A stretch of 64,000 nucleotides of DNA from contig NC_058167.1 of assembly GCF_020080835.1 (NCBI RefSeq), positions 15,523,403 through 15,587,402 on the forward strand, given 5' to 3'. Shown piece after piece: positions 1 through 12,300 of the stretch. The number at the start of each line of letters is the position of its first letter. Position 1 is the first letter of the stretch. The DNA is from Cotesia glomerata. Its lineage: Eukaryota > Arthropoda > Insecta > Hymenoptera > Braconidae. Position numbers and translations under genes: made by a program. A model generated the notes under the pieces. It saw only the letters and a program-made list of their open reading frames with translations, was not told where the DNA came from and did no database searches.

Positions 1-991
1 CGTTGATTGCCTCAAAATAGCAGAACTGATCCTGTTGTGAGTTAAAAAATGAATAAAAAAAAAAAAAAAAGAACAAGTTATAAATAAATTATTAACAAAC
101 TAAAAATGTAACTTGAGAAAAATTACTGAATTAAAGTAAAACCAAATTTAGTTATAAGCACATTAATTTATTAATGATAAGGCTTAATAACTATTATCGC
201 TTTTACTTAAAAAATAATATTTGAATAAATAGAATGTTCATCAAAATAAAATTTTTATAAACGTCTGATGAAGAGTGGGAATAACTTACGGTTGGAGAAA
301 ATTCAGATGGGAATTCATAAAGAGTAGAATCAAGTGCAGGAATATTAGCTGTGATGTTTATACATACTGATAAATCATCTATGTCATCACTTTAGAAGCT
401 ATTCTAGATCACAATCATCATTTTATGCTTTTTTTTTTTTTTTCATTTTGCTAAAGATCGTCGTAGAAGCTACCATAATGTGGATTTTTTAACTACGAAT
501 AAATCGCTATTATCCCGAGATTATTTTTTAATATTATTATTATTTTTATGTATTAGATTAAAAATATAATACTTTCCATCAGACTATTTTTGGTTTGAAT
601 TTTTTATATGATAATTTAAATATATATTTTTTCCAATATTTGTACTTTTAAGTGCAGGAAAATAAGTTATATTTATTACTAGATGAAAAACTTACCCACA
701 ATATAGAGATTTAAATCCTTCATATTTGATCATTTGCAATAATGCATCAACCATACCAGAATACTTTAAATTAGCATGTGTTTTATCTAATTTTTGACCT
801 TGAACTTGTAATCGCGTTTTAGTTGTATCTAATGGAAATGTACCTTGAAAAATAAATAAAAAAAGTTAATAATTAAAAATGCATTTAACATAAACAATAA
901 TTGATTTTTTAATTTTACCTAATTCTGCAATAATTGAAGCTAAACCTCCGTAAATAAAAGGTTTTATTCCAACTGGTTTATTTTCACCCAT
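1..991 (-). CDS. Mitochondrial carrier, SLC25A14/SLC25A30 (UCP5/Bmcp) type, 5' part
   Basis: Partial gene: the 3' exons lie beyond the left edge. Exons read on the minus strand are 919-991, 696-843 and 1-31, joined by GT-AG introns with consistent phase (84 codons so far). The ATG at 991 opens MGENKPVGIKPFIYGG, a first membrane helix typical of SLC25 carriers. It is followed by the first carrier signature PLDTTKTRLQVQG (P-x-D-x-x-K/R-x-R) at about residues 28-40, then YEGFKSLYCG and GISSAILRQST. The GTFPLDTTKTRLQVQGQ sequence and the ILRQST block match the UCP5/kidney mitochondrial carrier branch rather than UCP1-3 or ADP/ATP carriers. The family sits in the mitochondrial inner membrane. The substrate of this branch cannot be read from the sequence; dicarboxylates, sulfate and phosphate have been proposed for relatives. 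The subfamily call is fairly confident, the exact orthologue less so. Confidence 0.85.
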
Positions 992-2385
992 TACAATTAG
1001 TATGTTTAATTATTTATATATATAAAATTAATTTTAAATTTATTTCTCACGCACGCTTATAAATAATATGGACTTATAGGTTAATCATAATCATCGGTTA
1101 CATATTTTTGTAAACATTGTTGATTAAAATTTATAAATATTCTAATACTTTACAATAAATAAATTTTCATGACGAATTTCAATAAATACTTAGTTTTAAT
1201 TGTCAATGATGATAAGAAATAAATAAATTTTTTTTTATCTAGCACTATTTACACTAATTATTTTAATGTGGATGGATGGATTTTGTCGTTTGAGAGACAG
1301 GCGCGTAGAGAAACATTGAAGCGCAGTGTAATGAGAAGTGTGTTTTCAATTGGTTATAAAAAATTGACTGAAGATAAATAAGAATTCTAATAAAAGTAAT
1401 TTTAATGTCAAAAAATTGCGCCAAATCCATGTTCACAAAATTATTTAAATAAATGATAGTGTAAAAAATAAAAAAAACATGCTTTAACAAAAAATAGAAA
1501 ATAATTTTCAATAAGTTTACAATAAAAATAGAATGATAAACAAAAAATCCATGTTATCGTAAAAAAACGTAAAGAGTTTAACATCAATAAGTAATAATTC
1601 AAAATATATTAATGAACACATTTTATTGAATAAATATTAAATATCTTATCTTATAAAATTTATAAACATATAAAATAAAAGTATTTATTTATTTTTTTAA
1701 TAATAGATAGTCAATTGTCATATGAAAACAGTTTGTTTTGAAAATTATGAAATTTTTGAAAAGAAAGTTAAATGATTTATAAACATAACAATCATTGATA
1801 TTGTAATTTATTTTGAAAAAAAATTTTGGTATTGTTTTATTATGAATTATAGTAATTAAAAAAAATTGATATTAAAAAAAGTATTCAGAAAATTGTAATT
1901 AAATACAAAAATTGTCGGGCCCACATATGTTAGCATCGATTTTTGTAGTGAACGAGCTAGCGGCAGAAAACACTTCTTCGCATAGAGCGAAACAAACCAC
2001 CCATTTCCCCTTACGGCGTTGGTCGTCAGTTGCCTGACGCCAACTCACTTGCGGGCCCCTGAGACATTTGTATCACGGATTGTTATATATTGAAAACGAC
2101 TATTTAATAAGCACTTGCGAAAAAAAAATACTATACTGCCACCTATCGAAAGGCATTATAAATTAAAACAGAATTTTATTCAAGAATTCCAGATATTTAA
2201 ATCTTTGAATCTAAAAACTCAATTTAAGGCTAAACGTAAAAATGATTGTTTTTTTTTTATCATGACAGCTGACTTTTTTGTTTTGATATTGCACCTGGCA
2301 CTTTAACGGCCGTCAGTCGGCAGGAAAAAAGATTATCCATTTTAGTTGAATTCTTTCATTTTTTACAGACATAATTTGAGGAATA
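992..2385. other. Divergent intergenic region between the mitochondrial carrier and CEP20
   Basis: No credible gene is seen. Short ORFs such as the one at 1263-1511 (minus) are low-complexity and lack similarity or codon signal. The stretch is AT-rich except for a clearly GC-richer patch at about 1915-2060, just upstream of CEP20. It must hold the promoters of both flanking genes, which diverge from it. Confidence 0.6.
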
Positions 2386-2965
2386 ATGACTACGGAAAAA
2401 GATTTAATAAATGGTATATTTTTTTTTAATAGTATTTACATTGATATTAATCTTTATTATTTTATTTTATGTTAATTATTTATTTAATAAATATTTTATC
2501 TGACTTTATGACAGTTAATAATATTTAAGTTATTTTATTGTCAGCTGTACGAGATTCATTAGAAGCTGATGGAAAACTTGGATGTATTAAAGCTGAAATG
2601 CGAAGTGAAGTGCTTAAATTGTTGGACCATTCATCAAAGTCAAGCAAAACAAATAAGTGCGAAATGCCGAGTGACGTATTGCTACTAAACGAGCTGATCA
2701 GAGAATATTTTGATTGGATTGGTTACAAATATACTTTGGACGTTTTTATGTCTGGTATTTTAAATTTATTTTAATATTATTAGATAAATGTTATTTTAAA
2801 AAATTTATAAAGTTTGATAAAATTTCAGAGTGTGATTGTAAAAAACAGTCATTAGACCGGTCTCTAGTAGCACAAAGTCTGGGTATAGAAGACAATGAAG
2901 GAACAAAAAAGCTGCCACTACTTTTTTGTCTGACTGAAACATTTAAAAAACTTAAAAATACTTGA
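2386..2965 (+). CDS. CEP20: Centrosomal protein 20 (FOPNL/FOR20), LisH domain
   Basis: Three exons, 2386-2413, 2545-2754 and 2829-2965, give a 124-residue protein close to the vertebrate length. The N-terminal half carries the FOP-type dimerisation region (LGCIKAEMRSEVLKLLDH, residues about 21-38). A LisH motif follows at about 54-80 (LLLNELIREYFDWIGYKY), then the C-terminal LDRSLVAQSLGI and LPLLFCL blocks seen in FOR20. In animals the protein localises to centrioles, basal bodies and centriolar satellites and supports ciliogenesis. Both introns are short with clean GT-AG ends and matching phase. The start ATG lies in the first exon, preceded by AATA. The gene diverges from the mitochondrial carrier and converges with RBBP6, whose stop codon lies 394 bases downstream. 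Confidence 0.9.
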
Positions 2966-3359
2966 TTTATAAAACTTTAAATGTAATATTAATATTAATA
3001 ATAATCAGTTTAAAAGTATGTAATCAAGTTTTTATTAATTTATTTAAATACGGACAAGATGTTATGAAAGTACAATTGATTTTGTTAAACTTAAACTGAC
3101 AAACAATAGTTTTAATTATTTATTTATAATATTTTATTGTGTCATAAATAATAATAGTTATAATATTATGTATATATGAGATATTATAATGTCTGAATCT
3201 GTATTAATTATAAAATTTATTTATAGTAACTACAGGGTTTAATATTCAACGTAATTAACACAATAAATATATATAGTATAATTAATACAGAAGATATTAG
3301 AACATAATTTACAAGTGAGCATATTCTAATATTACAATCAAATAAATTGTTTAAAAAAA
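2966..3359. other. Convergent 3' intergenic region, CEP20 and RBBP6
   Basis: AT-rich sequence between two convergent stop codons. It should contain the 3' untranslated regions and poly(A) sites of CEP20 and RBBP6. Several AATAAA-like strings occur (for example near 3271) but none could be assigned with certainty. Confidence 0.5.
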
Positions 3360-6300
3360 TTATTTATGTTTAGATTTTTTCTTTTTTTTCAACTGCTTCT
3401 TTTTGCTTTTAGATTTTTTAGATTTTTTCTTATACTTTTCTTCCTCAGAACTTGATTGCGTAGAATCGGAATCACTATCTAATTCCGAGCTACTTTCTTT
3501 CTTGGCTAGTTTACGTTTTTTGTGTTTTTTATGCTTCTTTTTACGTCTCCGGTAAGAAGAATCATCTGAACTATCAGATTCTGTTGAAGAGCTCACTGAT
3601 GTATTTGAATTATCATCAGAGCTTGTAGATTTAACTCTACGTTTAGTCACTTTAACACAAACTTCCTTGTCAAGATCAAATTGTTGATGTTGTTCGTCAG
3701 TTTTAATCTTTTTGACGCTTGTTTTATTATTATCTTCATTATCAGAATCTGAATCAGAAGCCGAATAATCTGGTTCAAAACTAGCTTCATCTAAAACACT
3801 ACGTTTACGATCAGAAATTGATTTTGGATTTTTCGGTTGCTGTTGTTGATGTTTTCGTACTGGTGATTGTTCTTGATTTAAATTAATATTTGTTAAATTT
3901 GATTTATCCTCTGAATCAAGTGATTGTTTATCCCGTTTAACACTTGATTCTTTGTGTTTTTGTTTTTTGTCACTTCTGTCACTTCTGTCACTAAATTTAT
4001 CTTTTTTATGTTTCTTTTCTTTACGTTTTTTATGTTCACGCGACTTACTACGACTTCTGTGTTCTTTCTTACGTTTTTTATCTCCATGCTTCTTTTTATC
4101 GTCTTTATCATCACTGTCCTCTTGATCACGTTTACGTTTCAATAAATGATGATGATGATGATGATGATGATGATGCGTTTCCTCGGATTCATTGGTGTGT
4201 TTACTACTGATAAGAGGAGGTGGTGTTTGAATTTGTCTTTCACGTTCTTTATCATTTTTACTACTACCTACGGAATGATAATTTTTAACACTCAAGTCCT
4301 TTCCTCGTGACCGTAATTTGCTGTCATCGATAAAAACTTTTCGATCATTATTAACACTGGTTAGTGTTATTTTTTTATCTTTTTCATCATCAATCTTTTC
4401 ACCTAAGCGTTCTTTAGCTGATAATCTTGTTGGCGAATGTGATTCGTTTAATTTAAATTTAGACCGGTCTATTTTACCTTTTTTAGATGACTCTGTTATT
4501 TCAACATTGCGCTCATTTTTTCCAATATTAACAGTAACATTTAGACTTTTATTTACGTCACGATTCAATTCTGGCTCAAATACTTTTGGTTCCGGATTTT
4601 GATATAAAATTTTACGATTTTCGCTTATCTTTTTAATTTCAATAGGTCTAATAGCATTGATAGCTTTTTGAAATATTGCATTTTCAGCTCGTTTTAATAC
4701 ATCACGAGTTACTTCTGTTGTTGATTTTGATTCACCAAAAGATTCACTTACTTGCGATGATGTAGTAACAACATCATCTAATTTTTCAGTGCTTTCATCT
4801 CGTTCCCATTTAGATAATTCCGGCATAGGTGCTAAAAATTCACTCTTTTTAACTGAAGAATCTTTATTTGACAATAACTTTTCAGAGTTTGTTTCTTCTG
4901 GCTCAGTGGCTGAAGGTGATTTTAATAAATTAATTTCATCTTCATTATCATTAGCATCAATATTTTCTTCAATATTAGGTAGGACTGAAAATTCATCAGT
5001 ATCAGTCAGTTTAATTTCTTTATCATCTGTATCACTGTAATGATCGTCAATTGAGGAATTTTTAAACTCTGGTTTTAATTCAGGAATCGGTTTAAAATTA
5101 GGGTTAGGAGGATTTACACCTAACTCCGTGTCTTCTTGGCGTAATAATGAGTCTTCTTCTTCTTCTTCTTCTTCTTCTTCTTCTATTTGCTCAGGTGGTT
5201 CTGGATTTATCATCAATGATTTTTCTTCAAATTCATTAATATTTGGCACATCTGAATTTTTAATCGCCAAATTTAACTGATCTACATTTAAATCAGTCGC
5301 AACTTTATCAGTATCATCAAATAATTTTAACGTTTCACTTTTTTCTAATTCTTTTTGTGTCAATTTCTTTTCTTTCTTCTTCTTTTTCTTCTTTTCTTTC
5401 TCTTCACTATCTTTTTTCTTTTTCTTATCTTTTATTTTCTTTTCTTTCTTCTTTTCATCAGACTTGTCATTATAATCTTTATCTTTTTTCCTGGAGCGTT
5501 CTGGGGATGACTCTTTAGTTTCATTCCATGATTTTTGAGGATAATAAGGACTGGAACTCTTTTGAAATTTCTTCTTGGAATCTATTACAGGTCTCTCATA
5601 ACGATCGCGATTAGAATCTTTTTCCGGTGGATAATCACGTTCTTTTCTTTCTCGATCACGTCCCCGATTTTTATCTTCAAATCTGTGTCGATCACGATCG
5701 TCTCTATGCCTGAAATATTAATTAAATATTAATAATAATTTAACTTAAATTTATTCATTTTCAAAAAAATAATTTTATAAAATAAAAAATTACCGTTCTT
5801 TATCATAATCACGCTTATCCACTTGACGATCATCTTCCCGATGATCACGATTGTATTTATCATCACGATCTTTATCCTTGTCTCTTCTTTCTCTGTCATC
5901 AATTTCCCGAGATCGTTCCTCGCGAGGTCGGTTCAAAGTTCCTCTATTCCGATCATCTTTTTCTCTGGAACGATCTTGGTCAACATTGCGATCAAATGTC
6001 CGTCGATCTCTATCATCTTTTTCTCTAGTATGGTCATCACGTTCTCTCACTCTGAAATATTATTAAAATAAATTATTATTATTATCCTCCTTCTTCTTCT
6101 GTTAAAATATTATTAAAAATATTTAATTATCAAATTGTTCCACCTTTCATCTGACAATGGCATACGATCACGATTTTCGGTCTCTGTCTCCTTAGTATGT
6201 TCACGATCTCGCTCTTTAGATACTCGAGATCTGTCCCGATCAACACCAGGTGGTGGCAGGTCATAGTATCCTTCAGTTCCAGGCGGTGCGACATCGTCAA

Positions 6301-9300
6301 TGCGTTTATGATGTGTTTTACGTCCAGGACTATTCAATCGTTGATTAGGTGGACCAGGATATCTATTTGCAAAAACAAAAAAAAAAAAAAAAAATTAATT
6401 GAAACTTAGCTAATTTTTAATTTTATTGACTTAACATGTTAATTTTACACAAAAACCTAATCCACTTGTACAATTAATTCTTTAATCAATCATTCATTCA
6501 CTAACTAAATGATTACAATACTTCATGTAACATAAAATTTAATTAATTTATAGAAATACAATTATTTTCTTTTTGATAAAAGTAAATAAATCTTGAAAAA
6601 CAAAAGTTAAACTTTATTTTATGCCTTATAGAATAATATAATACTGTTTCAATAACAATATAGTTATGATGAAGATAACTTGCTAAAATAAAATACATAA
6701 AAGACTTTTTCCTTGATAAGTTAATTGATTAAATAAAAGCTGAAAGAAAAAAAAAAAAAAAAAAAAAAATTGAATAAAATCATGGTATCATATATTATTG
6801 TAAACTAAATATAGCGTTAATATTTTATATTTGTTTATAGATGAAGATTTGATCCTTTTTGTTGCAGAACTTATTCGTCGAATTTTTTAAGGCTTGGAAT
6901 TGTAGGGATATTGTTTGGTTGCAAAAAAATATTAACAATTGAGATAAAGTCGTAAACTTTATTACAAAAACAATTATCGAGGAAAATATATGCATAAATT
7001 AAAATTTAACAACTAAGTATCTTCTCACCCAAACATAATTCAACTCTATATTGAATACATCTTATATTGTCGTTTAAATTAAACTTTGTTAATAAACTTA
7101 AAGTTAATTTATGAAATAAAAATATATACAATGATTAATAACAAATAATTTTTTTTTTAAATTATAAATTATTTAAATATAGTCTTCTAATTTAATAGTT
7201 AACAATAAATTCTGCTTATCACTCAAAAACTGATTTTATTTTCTCATTCTATTTTGAATTACTGATTTAATTTAAATTACTTTATTAATTAATCAATTAG
7301 TTTTTCAAAGCTATCATTTAAATAAAATTAAACTTCTCAATAAAAAAAAAATTCAAGTATAAAAAATAAAAATTATTAAAAAGAAAACATCAATAGATAG
7401 AAAAATTTTAATTAAATACAGAAGCGGTAAAATAAAAATTATATTTTTACAACACAGTAAAATATTATATTTCATTTTTGACAATACTACCTAAATTAAA
7501 TTAGAAATTTATTAATATATGATGCTTTATAATCATACGAGTTTTCATCTGCGATTATGCTAAAATTGGGATATTTCAAATTATTAATGCTTAATTCAAT
7601 TTTCTATTCAACATTCGTATTTTCACCAGAATAAATTTAAAAAATCTTAAAAGTAGTTGACCTACAATTGAACTAAACAAATATACGAATCAATCAATTT
7701 TATAAAAACTTTAATAAATACAAAAAAATATATCCAAATTTAATAGAATCACAGACGCAAACTTATTTAACATATAACTTGACCTGGAATCTGTAATAAT
7801 AAATCTGAGGAATTAAATAGATAAAACTTTTAGCTGATATATAAGTCTCATATAATACTGAAATAAATAATCATGTCGGAATTTAACACTGTCACTCATT
7901 TACACCATTACTCAACTTACAATAATTATATTAATAATATTAAAATATAAATTTATTAATAATATTTATCCTGAGTAGAAGATAAGAAAAAAACCTGTTG
8001 ACTCTGGAAGAATGATTTCATCATAATCTTCTGAAATAGCCTTTACACATCACTATTCTACATCGTTGATAGATGATTACAAATTCGTTGTTATTTTATT
8101 ATTCTATCATATTTTAATCCGTGTGAATCTCACTGTATCTAGTCATCTTCTTTAGCAGTTTGCTTTAATAATTAATTTGAATTCTGTAATTGGGTATTAA
8201 TATAATAAATTATATTCATACACATATTAGAGTTGATAAATTAAAAATAAAAAACGGCTAATTAATTCTCACATATATGAATAAATAGTTATGAAAAATA
8301 TAGAAAATTAAGATTTCTATTCTCATAAAAGTCTTATTTATAAAAGACAAAATAAATACGATTTTAAATGAAAAAAATCAGTTTCAACAATTACCCTTAT
8401 ATATGTGTATGAATTTTTTTGAACAAAAATAAATTCTTATTTAAGAAAAAGTAACAGCAATAATCCGTAAGACAATAAAAATAATTGTTAATTGTAAATA
8501 TTGATTGACTCTTGAATTTACCTGAATCAGAGCCAAGTTGGATTTAAACGGTTAAAAATATCTTGAAAACATCTTGATGTTGAATTGCGTTGTAGTTGTT
8601 AACTCTACCAATTGTTCCAAATTAAAATTTGAAAAAGTTGACGATCAGAATAATATCCATTATTCATTTTTCTATAATTTACTACATTAAACTATTCATC
8701 TCTCATACTACTTTATTTACCATACAAATAAAATTATCACAATCAAAAAACATAATGATACAAAATCAATTATTACAACACATTGATTACAAAGAATTCG
8801 TGAAAAACTTCTGGTAGTTTATGATGTAAATTATTGTTAAAATTAAAGTTAAAAAAGAACACACATTTTACGCATTTTGACAAATACTGACAATGTTAAT
8901 ATTATTAAAGTTAAAAATGTATATTGAATCTCCGATGAAGTCTTATTATGACAGCTAGTTATTTATAAAAGAAAAAATTATTTTTTATTTAAATTCTCAA
9001 ATTTTTTTCTTGTTTGTCACCACATAATCGTAGTGAAAATTAGTTTAAAATTGAAAATTTTATAAGAAAAAAAAAAAATAAGTGCGAAATGATTAATAAA
9101 ATAAATCAACACTTGAAGTGTATCTTTTATATTATAAATAGTAAGTAAGTACTACTTTATTCAGCCTAAAATATTCGAATTTTTATGTTAAACTATTTAA
9201 TACTCATACGACATGGTTTTTTAATTTTATTAATAAATTAGAATGCTCCTATGTTTTAATGTAAATGAACATTCTGGTAAAACACTCAAATCAATATAAT

Positions 9301-12300
9301 AATGTCATACTGTTGACAATTTTTTTTTGTTGGAAAACAATTGTTATAAAATTCACGTACAAGCTAATTTTTACATTAATTAACAATTTTGATTAATAAG
9401 TAGTATTAGGCTTATGAAATACTTTCAAATATTTATAAAATTCTTTATATCACAGATCTATCACAGCACACTTTGTAACAAGTATATTGTTAAATTTATT
9501 GCAAAAAAAAAAAAAAAAAAAAAAACATCATTCATTCAAGTAAATAGTATAATAAATGCATATAATTAAAGAGTAGTTACCTTAATTTTTAAATTATAAA
9601 AAATATACTAATGTAGTTTGTACTGGTATAATTTTGAGAAAATTACGTTAAAAATATTATTATTATTATAAAGATATTTAAAATTGTTTAGTTAATTAAT
9701 ATCATCGTTTTATCTTTTCTAAAAAGTTTTTATAAATAAATTTCGGGATTCTTTTCAAAGTGACAACAACTAGAGTAATTTATACTTATTTTTAAAAATG
9801 TTAATAAAAATAGATTGTTAGTGACATCGATAATTTCAACAATAAAAATTTTTTTCATGTTGTAGACGTGCTTATAATTGTAGTTATCATATTTAGTTAA
9901 ACATTTTAATAAATTTTGACTATCAATTGTTAAAAAATAAAAATTTCAAACGCTTTAATTTAAAATAATATTGCTGTGCAATTTGCTTTTCGTTTATAAT
10001 AAAATTTGGGAATTTTTTTTTTTTTTTAATGATTGTATAATTAATTTTAAATAAAGAAGAAAGATTAGAAACACATACTACGATAAAGAACAAGGGGAGA
10101 AAACAAAATTTTTACTTTTTAAAAACCCTATATGTATCCTTCAGTATTCTATCACATTCACATTTTTATAACTTAGTATTTCTTATGCTAATATACAGAA
10201 GAATTTTTAAGTATATTGTAATAGACTAAATCTTGGCACCGACGGATATAAAACTTATAAATAAGAGGTATAAGTTTAACAATATGTAAAAACATTAAAT
10301 TGTTATTAAACTAATATCACAATTCCATCACAGCTTATATTAAAATTTTTTTCGTAAAAAGTATATCCTAATATTTTTGATGTACTTATTATTAACATAG
10401 TAGATAGTTAAAAATTGATGAAAAATATTTTGCATAACTGAAATGTAATTCATTACTACTAATGGGGGCATTAATGAATAATAAAACAAAATATGACTCA
10501 TAAGAGGCAAGTTTGTACTATAAACTTTGTAGAGAATCGCCTAATTTATAGCATACATTTAATGTTATGCTAAATATTATCAGTTGATATAAAAAAAAAA
10601 AAAAAAAAAAAAATAAAAACAACTGAAAGTTATTATAAAACTAAGTTAAAAAATATATTTCTGTGGATTATTCTCAAAGTACGCCAGTGGATTTATATAA
10701 AAATTAAGTTGAGTATATAATTTGGATTAAATTGATATTATTTTTTTAGAATCGCTAAAAAATAATCCAACGACAAACATGCAAATAAGATTTAAATATG
10801 TTGATCAATAAGTACTTAATAAATACGCAAATGAAAATACAACTGTAGCGGAAATACCTGTTGTAAGAATCATAATAGTCTTTCCTATCCTGCGACGGAC
10901 CTCCAAAGGACCGCTGTGGTTGTGGTGGATGAGCTCCAGTGTTTAGATGTGGCATCAACGGTGGAATATTGTGATGTGCTGTTTGATTTCGAGGTGGGTA
11001 ACGATAACCAGATCTCTCTCTGTTGTTTGGAATATCGCGTTCACGATCTTTAAACCCATACTCATTTCCAGGTGGATCATTGTAATAACTATTATATTTT
11101 TCTCGTGATTCACGTGATTTACTAGGTTGATCTTTTGGAAATCTAATAAAATAAAAAAAAAAAAAAAAAAATAATTTTATTAGTTATTTGTAAATTTACA
11201 TAGCCTTCCATATGCTTATAAATTTTTTATATTAAAATAGTTACCTTGGACGGGGTCGATCAGGTGATCTATAACGTGAAGGGGCAAACTCCGGATCTCG
11301 TTCACGATCTCTATTACGTTCTCTTTCTCTTTCTCTTTCTCTTCCTCTTTCTCGATCTCGTTCACGATCCCGTGAAATAGAGCTACGAGGCGATTGGCTA
11401 CGAGAATATGATCTTGACCTACAAAAAATTTTGTCATTAAATATTTTTTTTAAACTTTGATAGCTAGTCAATTATCAAAAAACATTCGTATAAATAATAT
11501 TTAAGCTTAAAACATAAAAAAATTATTTTTCTCACCTACTGATGGAGACACTTGCACTACGAGATCTTCTTTTAGGTGTTCTACTACGCTGTCTTAACGG
11601 TGGCGGAGATCTTGTAGATCTTCTCTTTGGTGGTGGGCTCCTTGATCTACTAACACGAGGTGGTAATGGAGACCGACGGCTTATAGAACGAGATCGTGAT
11701 CGCGTGTAGCTTCTTCTAGAACGACTTCTAGATCGGCGTCGTCCTTTCCCTAATCTTCTGTCTCGTTCATCTTTTTCTCGTAGCATACGTTCAAAAGCTT
11801 CAAGAGGATCATCAATCACTCTATAAAAAAAAAAAAAAAATACAAATATTATAGATAAGATAAAAAAAATTTTTTTTTTTAGATAAAAAGTAAATATATT
11901 TACCCGGGTGGATTTCCATTGTATATATTTCTCCCTAATCCTGGAGGAGGAGGTTGAATACCTCGATAACCTACTATCATAATTATATTAGAAAAGATAA
12001 ATTTTATACAAAAGATTATAATTTAATAAAAAAAAACAAACTTACGATGATGCATTCCTCTCATTGGTCGCGGTGGGCCATTATAATTACGAGGTTGAGA
12101 AGGACGGTATCCTTGTTGCTGATATTGCGGTCGGGAGTATCTTGGTGGACCATAATGTGGTCCTTGCTGATGTGGATACATCGGCATCCTGTGACCCATG
12201 TATGGATCAGACATAGGAGGTGGTGCATTATGCTGTTGCATAACAGGAGGTGGTTGACTATAACCTTGTGGTGGAGGTGGTTGCAATGATGGCATTCGAT

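Noticed and set aside
290..348. Possible small exon on the minus strand within the mitochondrial carrier gene, bounded by AG and GTAAGT and open in one frame.
   Set aside because: In the phase set by the preceding exon it would bring an immediate stop codon, there is no polypyrimidine tract, and joining 696 to 31 directly restores the conserved carrier sequence.
2115..2306. A 63-codon ORF just before CEP20.
   Set aside because: No domain, AT-driven composition, and it overlaps the likely CEP20 promoter or leader.
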